This document shows positions 27,439 to 34,396 of a stretch of 64,000 nucleotides of DNA, piece by piece. A model generated the notes under the pieces. It made no database searches and was not told the DNA's origin. It saw only the letters and a program-made list of their open reading frames with translations. The stretch lies in NCBI GenBank assembly GCA_000703065.1, contig JNLK01000001.1:1550001-1614000 (forward strand), written 5' to 3'. The position numbers and the translations under genes are program-made. Each line of letters begins with the position of its first letter. The stretch's first letter is position 1. Source of the DNA: Lachnospiraceae bacterium AC2029 (GTDB lineage: Bacteria > Bacillota > Clostridia > Lachnospirales > Lachnospiraceae).

Positions 27439-27643
27439 GATCCAACCCCCTTCCACATTTGCTGTATACTATTTACAGACATATTGTCATATATTCCGAA
27501 ATACAGGTTCCCTCCTCCTTACGGCGGATACATCTTGATTTTATCATCCTTCTTGGAAAAGCGCAGTATAATTCTCCTGTTTTCTCTTGCTTTCTATGGT
27601 ATACACGCACTATAAGTAATATCTCATTTTCGATTATAACACA

Positions 27644-27688
27644 ACAAAAACACCGGCCCGTCAATCCGCTGCGATGATGGGCCGGTGT
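27644..27688 (-). terminator. Rho-independent terminator
   Basis: Stem ACACCGGCCC / GGGCCGGTGT (27650-27659 with 27679-27688) followed on the minus strand by TTTTTG. It ends the candidate small RNA and any read-through from the YwaF-like gene. Confidence 0.85.
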
Positions 27689-27735
27689 CTTTAGTAAATT
27701 AGGGGAAGGTTTTAGGGTGTACATTTCTTATGTAC
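27644..27735 (-). ncRNA. Candidate small RNA (~90 nt)
   Basis: A promoter box (27741-27775) and a strong terminator (27644-27688) on the minus strand enclose about 90 bases with no plausible gene. The transcript would begin near 27735, contain a small TGTACA...TGTACA hairpin and end in a GC-rich hairpin with a U-run. An 83-aa frame opening at 27724 runs through the terminator and is rejected. Alternatively the terminator simply serves the upstream YwaF gene. Confidence 0.45.
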
Positions 27736-27740
27736 ATCTG

Positions 27741-27775
27741 CATGATATCATACCTTTTGTCACAGTACTGTCACA
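27741..27775 (-). promoter_or_regulatory. Direct-repeat promoter box, copy 3
   Basis: Minus strand: TGTGAC, five bases, TGTGAC, six bases, TATGATATCAT. It aligns base for base with copy 1 at 13134-13168 except at about nine positions. It begins directly after the stop of the YwaF-like gene and faces the candidate small RNA. Confidence 0.6.
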
Positions 27776-27776
27776 G

Positions 27777-28559
27777 TCATGCTTCCTCCGGAACCGCCTT
27801 CTCCCGCCGTTTTCTTTTTCGGCGATCGATCAGATACCAGACTCCATAGAGAATGTGGAACAGAAGGAGCATGATGGCCGAATAAATAACGATCCTCCAG
27901 CCATAGGAATCCGGGAAAAAGGAAATATCCTGTCGAAGATACAGGTAATTTGCATCGTCATACTTCATGTTAAGCAGGGTCGCGGGTATCGTCAGCAATA
28001 GCATGGCGAAGTAGGATATCCATATATAACGGTATTTCGGTTTCTTATCATGCACGATCATGACATAGATCACCGCAAAGATCGAAAGCAGATGCTCTCC
28101 CCAGAAATGATAGTAGCGGAAATATCCCGGGCCGCAGGTTGAGATGACCGTCTGCGGAAAGAGTACGGCGATACCGGCACCGATCAGAGTGATAAAGAAA
28201 TTCAGCCCGAACAGGGTGTCACTTAGGGATGTGATCATGAAGATGGCGCAGTATGCACCGAACTCACAGAGCTGAAACGGCAGCTTCGTCATCAGTGACT
28301 TCCCGGTATTTTCATTTCCGACATACAATACCCGCCAGTAATAGGACATCTCGATGATCATCATGGTAAAACCAATGACAAATCGGAGCGTCTTTTCTCC
28401 TTTCCATGCCTTCAGCTTATCCTTTTTTAAAACCGTAAATACCACGGCCGCGACAAAAAGCAGTATCGGTATGAAGAAAGCAAGTCCGTATGCCTTAAAA
28501 TCACCTTCTTTTCCGTAGCCGAAAAAGCCGTCGCTGTAAAATTCATACTCAAAATCCAT
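27777..28559 (-). CDS. YwaF/TIGR02206 family membrane protein
   Basis: 260 aa from ATG 28559 (GGGAGGTGAAGG upstream). Six or seven membrane segments; MSYYWRVLYVG, LPFQLCEFGAYCAI and HFWGEHLLSIFAVIYV match the TIGR02206/YwaF integral membrane family, which is related to eukaryotic TMEM164 acyltransferases. Activity in bacteria is not established. The C-terminus is a basic RRKRKRREK tail on the cytoplasmic side. It starts 22 bases after the stop of a small membrane protein gene. Confidence 0.85.
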   Translation of the reverse strand: MDFEYEFYSDGFFGYGKEGDFKAYGLAFFIPILLFVAAVVFTVLKKDKLKAWKGEKTLRFVIGFTMMIIEMSYYWRVLYVGNENTGKSLMTKLPFQLCEFGAYCAIFMITSLSDTLFGLNFFITLIGAGIAVLFPQTVISTCGPGYFRYYHFWGEHLLSIFAVIYVMIVHDKKPKYRYIWISYFAMLLLTIPATLLNMKYDDANYLYLRQDISFFPDSYGWRIVIYSAIMLLLFHILYGVWYLIDRRKRKRREKAVPEEA

Positions 28560-28581
28560 ACAGCCTTCACCTCCCTGTTCT

Positions 28582-29070
28582 CTAAAAATCAAACAACTTC
28601 AGCTCATCCTTGATCCTGATCATTCTGATCGTAAGCCCCACATAAGGTTCTATTCTTGGGGTAGTTACGTAATCAAGATCCTGATCCTCCAGTCCGCGAA
28701 CCTTATATCCCTTATCTGTTTTGTTGACAATACTACCCAAATAAAAGTCATAATCCTTCTTACGAAATGTGTTTGCAGTAGAGATTATACAGTATATCGA
28801 ATAAAAAGGAAATGCGATCAACAACAAATAAAGCAAAAGAATTTTTACACTGTAGATAATAACATGTGCATATGTAACAAGTGCAAATACAATGGCAATA
28901 CCGATCGCCAAAGCAATGATCGATCCCGCAAGCATCTTTAGATTCGATTTCTGCGAATACGACCGAAGGATTTTGATCGTGTTCTCATCTACCGTTGTCC
29001 TGCCGATCATTCCCTGCTCTTCGGCCTCTTTCAGCGCCCATTTGATATCTCTGGCCATAATCTCTTTCAT
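28582..29070 (-). CDS. Small two-helix membrane protein, unknown
   Basis: 162 aa. An N-terminal soluble helix region (RDIKWALKEAEEQGMIGRTTVDENTIKILRSYSQKSNLK) is followed by two membrane segments (LAGSIIALAIGIAIVFALV and VKILLLYLLLIAFPFYSIYCI) and a beta-rich C-terminal domain (DYDFYLGSIVNKTDKGYKVRG...TPRIEPYVGLTIRMIRIKDELKLFDF). The start may be 29070 or the in-frame ATG at 29058. No family recognised; co-directional with the YwaF-like gene. Confidence 0.65.
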   Translation of the reverse strand: MKEIMARDIKWALKEAEEQGMIGRTTVDENTIKILRSYSQKSNLKMLAGSIIALAIGIAIVFALVTYAHVIIYSVKILLLYLLLIAFPFYSIYCIISTANTFRKKDYDFYLGSIVNKTDKGYKVRGLEDQDLDYVTTPRIEPYVGLTIRMIRIKDELKLFDF

Positions 29071-29116
29071 TCCCCTAACGTTCTATTTCCCTCATTTTCT
29101 ATCCAAACGCAAAATA

Positions 29117-29398
29117 TTATTTTGTCCTGAAGTAGCATGTGCTTTTGCCGCTGCCTTCACGTTTAAGTTCGCCAGTGGCTACCAACTTTCGCAGTGCGCC
29201 CTCTACGGAACTGACGCTGAGCGACGGGCAAAGCTCCCGGATGTCCTGTTTGGTAAACCGTCCGATTTTATTCTTTGTGGCAAGACACACCGTATCCAAT
29301 GCGGAGCGTTTGGTCTCCACCAGCGCAAAACGGTCTTCAAAATCCCTGTATGCCGCGAGGATCGTCCCAAGCAGGTATTGAAGAGAGCATCTTTCCAA
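29117..29398 (-). pseudogene. C-terminal remnant of a Fic family protein
   Basis: 93 aa. YLLGTILAAYRDFEDRFALV, then RFTKQDIRELCPSLSVSSVEGALRKLVATGELKREGSGKSTCYF, is the winged-helix end found at the C-terminus of many Clostridial Fic (AMPylation) proteins. The HPFxxGNG catalytic part is absent and stop codons (TAATAG) lie just upstream, so only the tail survives. It could be expressed as a small DNA-binding protein, but decay is the simpler reading. Confidence 0.65.
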
Positions 29399-29566
29399 AC
29401 ATTCTATTAGTCGTCATACAAATCACGTCCATTTTCTACATATGCGACACTCAATAGCTTCCGCACATACATCGTCTTTCTTTCTCCCATTTTACCTTTG
29501 TTTTGGGAGAAATCAATGCCATTTGGGAGAAAACCGGCGAAAACCATGTCAAAAACTGTGTCAGGA

Positions 29567-30082
29567 TCAAACCCTCCAGACACCCTTATTGATCATATAA
29601 ACTCCATCGTGATACATGCCTTCTCCGGTAAAGAAGGTCTGAAAACCACACTTCTCCAATACTCGTCCGGATGCGACATTTTCCAAAAGCCGTATCCCAT
29701 ACACTTCGGAAATACCAACCCGCTTTGCTATTACAGGCAGAAATGCCTTCACCGCTTCTGTTGCATACCCTTTCCCTGTGAATGCTTTTGCGACATGATA
29801 TCCGATTTCCCATTTGCCCTCTCCTATGGGAACCAGCTGGACATAACCGATGTTTTTATCCTCATCTTTTGTAATCATTGCGTAGACCAGCGGGCCTTCC
29901 GCAAATCCATACTGAGATATAAGAAACTCAATCGTTTCTTTTGCATCTTCCAAGGTCTCGAAAACTTCATCCGGCACAAATCTTCTTGTATCTTCATCCA
30001 ATGAATTCTTATGGACATCCATCGCCATGTCCATCGTCATTTCAATTATTATCAATCTATCTGTTTCCAACAATACACTCAT
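29567..30082 (-). CDS. RimJ/RimL-type GNAT acetyltransferase
   Basis: 171 aa. LLETDRLIIIEMTMDMA, WEIGYHVAKAFTGKGYATEAVKAFLP (acetyl-CoA loop) and GIRLLENVASGRVLEKCGF are typical of the RimJ/RimL branch, which acetylates protein N-termini or small amines. The substrate is unknown. The next gene on the strand (ADA-like) ends 30 bases upstream, so the two may form an operon. The 170-base gap downstream to the Fic remnant holds fragments only. Confidence 0.88.
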   Translation of the reverse strand: MSVLLETDRLIIIEMTMDMAMDVHKNSLDEDTRRFVPDEVFETLEDAKETIEFLISQYGFAEGPLVYAMITKDEDKNIGYVQLVPIGEGKWEIGYHVAKAFTGKGYATEAVKAFLPVIAKRVGISEVYGIRLLENVASGRVLEKCGFQTFFTGEGMYHDGVYMINKGVWRV

Positions 30083-30112
30083 TTTTTCAACCTCATCATT
30101 TCTTCAACTAAT

Positions 30113-31072
30113 CTATAAGCACTTTTTCAATCCATTTTCCCGGATATCGTCCAACTCCTCCGCATCCAGACAACCACATTGATATAGCCGTAAATACTCT
30201 TTGGATACATCTGAATCAAAAATCAACACATCATCCGAATTGATCGTGACATCAACACCACTGCGATAAAGCCGGGCAATGGGATGTGCATTTAAGTCTT
30301 TGACTCTGCCCAGAAGATAGTTGCTGGAAGGCGTTATATTTAGCCGGATGTGATTATCCACCAGGAACTGGATCACGGAAGGATCATCTGCCGCTGCTAT
30401 GCCATGCTGTACCTCATCCAGTTCAAGACACTCTACCGCACGGCGTGCATCATCGGCTGTCCCCCATTCGCCGACATGCGCTTTTAACCTGAGTCCTTCC
30501 TCCTTCGCCCGTCGATAAATGGATTTGAAATTCTCTATCGGCTGTGCAAGCTCATCTCCATAGAGATCAATGGAATAAAAAGCCCTGCATCCCCAAAAAT
30601 GAGAAAGGCAGTCCTCCAAATAAGCGATATCACAATGTCGGGACATCCCAATCTGAAGCCGGAGTTCAATCTCCGGAGCAATCTCGAGGTGAGCTGTTTC
30701 AAATGCATCTACAAGTTCTTCTATATTTCCATGAAAAAACTCTTCCAGTCCCCAAACATCTTCGCCTATTTCAAGAATCGTAACACCATCTTCCTTCGCC
30801 TGCACAAACGCAGCCCGGATCAGCATCCTGCGGCCTTCGGACGAATCAAAAGTATCACCCATATTCTGATGATTCCAGGCATGCATTTCATCCATGGAAT
30901 GAATCGGCCTTTTGATCGGTTGAATGTCCTTACCCGTATGTTTCAGGAGATACTGCCGACTGCCACCCAACACAAAATGGTTATGCAGATCAGCTTTTGG
31001 GGATCTGCGTATAGCCTCAAGATCATTCTGTTTGAGCGCATCTGTAAATTCTGTTACAACTTCATCTATCAT
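30113..31072 (-). CDS. Adenosine deaminase-like metal-dependent hydrolase
   Basis: 319 aa from ATG 31072 (GGGG upstream; a GTG/ATG four codons earlier is poorer). The amidohydrolase TIM-barrel metal ligands are visible: H-x-H in KADLHNHFVLGGS, H-x-G-E in LKAHVGEWG, His in DEVQHGIAAADD and Asp in VTINSDDVLIF. LNITPSSNYLLGRV is close to the ADA family consensus. Family members deaminate adenosine, adenine or related nucleosides; the exact substrate is undetermined. Confidence 0.85.
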   Translation of the reverse strand: MIDEVVTEFTDALKQNDLEAIRRSPKADLHNHFVLGGSRQYLLKHTGKDIQPIKRPIHSMDEMHAWNHQNMGDTFDSSEGRRMLIRAAFVQAKEDGVTILEIGEDVWGLEEFFHGNIEELVDAFETAHLEIAPEIELRLQIGMSRHCDIAYLEDCLSHFWGCRAFYSIDLYGDELAQPIENFKSIYRRAKEEGLRLKAHVGEWGTADDARRAVECLELDEVQHGIAAADDPSVIQFLVDNHIRLNITPSSNYLLGRVKDLNAHPIARLYRSGVDVTINSDDVLIFDSDVSKEYLRLYQCGCLDAEELDDIRENGLKKCL

Positions 31073-31151
31073 ACAAAACCCCATTTTCCCATGAAAATAT
31101 ATATCGATAGTATATCACACGCAAATTCTGGATTCCATATTTCAAAAAGAT

Positions 31152-31204
31152 CTACCGATTTTTCTTCCCAATTCTGTCAGAACAATTTTCAAATAGGGCT
31201 TGAT
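31152..31204. repeat. 52-bp repeat R1, copy 1
   Basis: Nearly identical to 33582-33633, same orientation. Read on the minus strand both copies encode ALF(E/D)NCSD(R/S)IG(K/E)KNR followed by a stop, so this is probably the tail of a once-repeated coding sequence rather than a control site. Confidence 0.6.
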
Positions 31205-31254
31205 GCAAAACCATCATTTCAGGGGAGTTTTTAAGAGCAGAATTCCGGCATTTC

Positions 31255-31500
31255 AAAATGCCCGCGAGCCCGACGCGCTCTCCGGACGCTTCGCGGTCGC
31301 GCCTACCGGCTTGGTCGACTCGACGCTTAACGCAGCACACCGTGCTGCAGCGTCCGTCGATGTCGCGCCCCTCGGCGAATACATGTGCCAAAGGCACATG
31401 GCGCATACAGGAAAGAGCATGGCTTTGTGCAAGCACAGCCATGCTCTTTCCTGTATACGCACATGCTTCGCATGTGCTCGCCTCGGGGAAACGCGCAAAA
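31255..31500. other. GC-rich nested-palindrome region
   Basis: A 20-bp stem (ATACAGGAAAGAGCATGGCT near 31401-31421, pairing with 31437-31458) has short hairpins on both sides (catgtgccaaaggcacatg; cacatgcttcgcatgtg) and sits in a 200-base CpG-rich tract quite unlike its AT-rich surroundings. No convincing reading frame. It may be a structured RNA, a large palindromic repeat or an imported fragment. It fills most of the gap 31073-31544. Confidence 0.5.
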
Positions 31501-31544
31501 GGAAGATGGACAGTCTCTCAGGACAATACTATGAACCGAGAATA

Positions 31545-32663
31545 CTACTCTGCCTTATAGACTACATCATCATTATAAATAATCGAATCAATCTTTTCAG
31601 GCTCTACAAGTCGATTAAAAACAATCTCAACGCCATTAATCTTTCCTAAAGATGTGTAATAATTCTTGGTTTCCACATCACATTCATGGGTAACACCCTG
31701 AAAGTCATAATTCCTCTCCTCTACCAGATATGAGGTTCCGTCCTTATAAACAATTTCCAGTCGATACATACCGTCCAACAAACTGATCATCTCATCTTCC
31801 GAGTCTGCCTTTAGAAACATGGAGATTGGAGATACAGTTATTTTTGCCCCATCTGCACTTCGTAGTTCCTTCTCTTCGAGCGGTTCCGGTAAAGATATGG
31901 TCATCGGATCTCCAATGTAGGTCCCATCCAAACCATCCACCAGAAGTACCGGTTCACGTTGATCACCAGCGCCAATGTCATCTCCGTCATAAATCATATA
32001 AACATAGCAATACAGGCAATCCTTCGTACTTTTTTCTTCATCCACATAGATATAATCATAGTAATTTTCGAATACCACACGGAAATCATCAAAATAAGAT
32101 GCGCCCTTTCCAATCTGTGTACTCCAATCATATATAAGACAGTCCACTCCTCCTGGTTTTTCAAGCGTATACTCCATCACCACCGCATTCTGATCACAGA
32201 CCGCGTTCTTTATCGTAAGAAGTGTTCCATCCGGGAGTGTCAATTTCTGTACTTCCGGTGAAATGTTATCGCCTACCAGTTCACTTGCCTTCTCCGGTTC
32301 CGGCTCCACATACTCTCTCTTTGGGTAGGTATAGGTATACTCCCTTCCGATCTCTTCATCCTTCACGGTCAGTTCTGTGGATTCTACATTCTCACGTCCT
32401 GATGTCCCCCACAGTCTAGAGAACAGTTCTCCATCCATTGCGGCATTTACCACCAACGGCGTACCGACAATCGTAATACCCGCAGCCGCAACAGCTGTTT
32501 TCCACGTTCCAGTTCTAACCACACGGCCCTCATTCCTATATTCCTTCATTATGCGTTTCTTATTGCGCTTATACTCTTTTGAGAATTCATGTTGAGTATT
32601 CATCTGATCGAATTCTTCAACCGTTATATCGAGTGAATCTGTACTGATTCCCTTCATACTCAT
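31545..32663 (-). CDS. DUF4179-like anti-sigma factor
   Basis: 372 aa. A short cytoplasmic N-terminus (FSKEYKRNKKRIMKEYRNEGR) precedes one membrane segment (TAVAAAGITIVGTPLVVNAAM) and a long extracellular beta domain containing LTLPDGTLLTIKNAVCDQNAVVMEYTLEKPGG, as in DUF4179 anti-sigma proteins. Its start lies inside the upstream ECF sigma gene (overlap 41-47 bases, depending on use of the ATG at 32663 or 32657), so the pair is translationally coupled. It presumably holds the sigma factor at the membrane until an envelope signal releases it. Confidence 0.8.
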   Translation of the reverse strand: MSMKGISTDSLDITVEEFDQMNTQHEFSKEYKRNKKRIMKEYRNEGRVVRTGTWKTAVAAAGITIVGTPLVVNAAMDGELFSRLWGTSGRENVESTELTVKDEEIGREYTYTYPKREYVEPEPEKASELVGDNISPEVQKLTLPDGTLLTIKNAVCDQNAVVMEYTLEKPGGVDCLIYDWSTQIGKGASYFDDFRVVFENYYDYIYVDEEKSTKDCLYCYVYMIYDGDDIGAGDQREPVLLVDGLDGTYIGDPMTISLPEPLEEKELRSADGAKITVSPISMFLKADSEDEMISLLDGMYRLEIVYKDGTSYLVEERNYDFQGVTHECDVETKNYYTSLGKINGVEIVFNRLVEPEKIDSIIYNDDVVYKAE

Positions 32664-33219
32664 CCTCTCCCTTCCCTGTTTTCTTTTGGTGTTCTGGTAT
32701 TTCTTCCCGCATCTGAATCAGTTTTTTCTTTGCCCGTTCATATCTTTTTCGGACATTCGCCTCCGAAATCCCAAGGTGTTTCGCGGTTTCTCTTACTGAC
32801 ATATTTCGTCCGGCGATACATAGGACTACCCTCCGATAATCCTCGGACAACTGTTCCATATGATCCACCAGCCATTCATGTTCTTCCGTCCCCTGTTCAG
32901 ATTCGTCCAATACAACCTGTTCAAAAACCTCATCATCATCCGACAGATAGATAATTTCCTGTGATTTTCGGCGTTCATTGAAGAGATCAATGGCTGCATT
33001 TCGAACCACGGTAATGATATACTTTTTGCACTCTTCGGATTCCGGATCCTGAAAAAAAGCCTCCCGTTTCATCAGCCGCAGGAAAGAATTCTGGACCGCG
33101 TCCTCAGCCAACCCTGAATCCTTCAAGATGTGATAAGCATAACCATACATTTTCTGTTCATATAGCTTGTAACAGCTTTCGATGAATCGTATGGATTCTT
33201 TTTTATGCTTCATGTCCAT
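32617..33219 (-). CDS. ECF-type RNA polymerase sigma factor
   Basis: 200 aa. Sigma region 2 (MYGYAYHILKDSGLAEDAVQNSFLRLM) and region 4 (LSEDYRRVVLCIAGRNMSVRETAKHLGISEANVRKRYERAKKKL) are clear. A GAGGGAGG Shine-Dalgarno precedes ATG 33219. It is followed by its overlapping anti-sigma gene. The upstream stretch contains GGTTTTC and CGGTC spaced like an ECF promoter, suggesting possible autoregulation, but I cannot confirm it. Confidence 0.9.
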   Translation of the reverse strand: MDMKHKKESIRFIESCYKLYEQKMYGYAYHILKDSGLAEDAVQNSFLRLMKREAFFQDPESEECKKYIITVVRNAAIDLFNERRKSQEIIYLSDDDEVFEQVVLDESEQGTEEHEWLVDHMEQLSEDYRRVVLCIAGRNMSVRETAKHLGISEANVRKRYERAKKKLIQMREEIPEHQKKTGKGEDEYEGNQYRFTRYNG

Positions 33220-33281
33220 GCCTCCCTCTAGTTATCCATATCTATATGACCGATCAAAAAGAGAAAACCCTGAAGCGCTCC

Positions 33282-33575
33282 CTAAATAGTCTTCTCATTG
33301 ATAAAGACTAAAAATCTGACCTGATTGTGACACCTTCCCCCAAAAAGGTCAAAAGAATATGGAAGATGGACAGCCACTTTCGTGACTGCCCATCGCAGGA
33401 GTGGTATTTTATTACTTAAGGGACAACGCTCCCGGGAGTTTCGTCCTGTGCCTTCTTTTTCCGTCCTTTTTTCGAAAACTGTGTCAGGATTGAGAACCAT
33501 CTCCTTTTTTTTCCAGTATCCATAGCGTTTTCCACCAATACGTTCAACACGTCCTGTTTCCTTCAAAAGGTTCAA
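33282..33575 (-). pseudogene. Degenerate reading frame with winged-helix stub
   Basis: About 97 codons. The first 40 (LLKETGRVERIGGKRYGYWKKK) look like the terminal winged helix of divergent-AAA or Fic-type regulators. The rest (SNKIP..RWAVT.VAVHLP) recurs near 48351-48415 as a repeat, so it is probably not functional protein. The 33220-33707 gap contains only this stub and repeat R1 copy 2. Confidence 0.45.
33355..33420. repeat. Repeat R2, copy 1
   Basis: ggaagatggacagccactt, then cgtgactgcccatc and ggtattttattacttaagg, match 48351-48415 with few changes; a 5' piece also occurs at 31499-31515. The core forms a hairpin (gatgg.cag / ctg.ccatc). Possibly a miniature element or remnant. Confidence 0.55.
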
Positions 33576-33581
33576 AAGGTT

Positions 33582-33633
33582 CTACCGATTTTTCTCCCCG
33601 ATGCTGTCAGAACAATTATCAAATAGGGCTTGA
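33582..33633. repeat. 52-bp repeat R1, copy 2
   Basis: See 31152-31204. Here the frame reads ALFDNCSDSIGEKNR then stop on the minus strand. Confidence 0.6.
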
Positions 33634-33707
33634 TAATCAGATTGACTTTTTTCCTTTACCATAGTATTATGTTTGCAAAGGAAATGGGTTTTTTGTCTGG
33701 TAAGCGA

Positions 33708-34092
33708 TTATTCGCTGAGAGAGTTGCTCGTTTCTTTTTTTATGTCTATAACATCATACAAATATAATTTTCCATCGTTCGAATGACGTACCAACATAGA
33801 TGCATGAAAAATATTATATCTTTCTAGTTCACCTTTATCATCATAAACAGGGAGTGCAAATCGTGAATCATATCTATACCATCCGTTTTTTGCATCTCTT
33901 TTATGCTTTTCCTCGTGATTCTCTCTAAAATGTTTACCAACGGCTATTTCTATCATTTCCGGAATCCCTGTTGCCGCATTCGCTTTTGCCTTTGCATTTG
34001 TCCCTTTAAGATTATTCGTATAATTTGATCCACTATATTCCTTCGGAAGGTATACCCCCGGTATTCGACAAGTGTTTTGCAGGGGTTGTCAC
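33708..34092 (-). pseudogene. Remnant of a large polyvalent protein (LPD3-like domain)
   Basis: The frame is open from an in-frame stop near 34093 to 33708 but lacks a start with a Shine-Dalgarno; an ATG exists at 33956. It reads NNLKGTNAKAKANAATGIPEM, then GKHFRENHEEKHKRDAKNGWYRYDSRFALPVYD and LYLYDVIDIKKETSNSLS, closely recalling the LPD3-type nuclease-fold domain at the end of giant phage/ICE polyvalent proteins. The upstream thousands of residues are missing. The adjoining 34093-34310 stretch holds no recognisable gene; a 61-codon plus frame there is unconvincing. Confidence 0.55.
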
Positions 34093-34310
34093 TGTCAGGT
34101 AAGCGTTGGCACGATTCCCATCACATAAAATTTCCTCGGCGCTTTTGTCTGGCCACAGATGCCTTTTCAGCGCCTCGTCGAATAGTCAGGAAAATCCCGG
34201 GGCGGAGCGAATTCTGAAGGTCTATCTCAATGTCACCACCTCCGGCTTTGCTGCCGCAGTTTATGAAGAATTGATCATCCTGCTTGGATAAATGCCGAAA
34301 TCCTGGGAAA

Positions 34311-34343
34311 ACGTGACAATGGGGACTGTCCCCTTTGTCACGT
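34311..34343. repeat. Palindrome C, copy 1
   Basis: acgtgacaa-t-ggggac-t-gtcccc-t-ttgtcacgt is a near-perfect 33-base palindrome immediately upstream of the EAL gene promoter. A second copy lies at 36610-36638 across the stop codon of the same gene. Confidence 0.75.
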
Positions 34344-34346
34344 TTG

Positions 34347-34355
34347 TGGTATAAT
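34347..34355 (+). promoter_or_regulatory. Extended -10 promoter of the EAL gene
   Basis: TGGTATAAT is a consensus extended -10; no good -35 is visible because the palindrome occupies that place. A run of eight G (34385-34392) forms the Shine-Dalgarno, four bases before the ATG at 34397. Confidence 0.55.
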
Positions 34356-34396
34356 GAAATTGTATTTGTTAGTTCAGTCGTGTAGGGGGGGGCTGC

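Noticed and set aside
27473-27724. 83-codon minus-strand frame
   Set aside because: Runs through a strong terminator and has no Shine-Dalgarno.
34106-34291. 61-codon plus-strand frame ending ...YEELIILLG
   Set aside because: No Shine-Dalgarno, TTG start, no recognisable family; may be another stump but cannot be supported.
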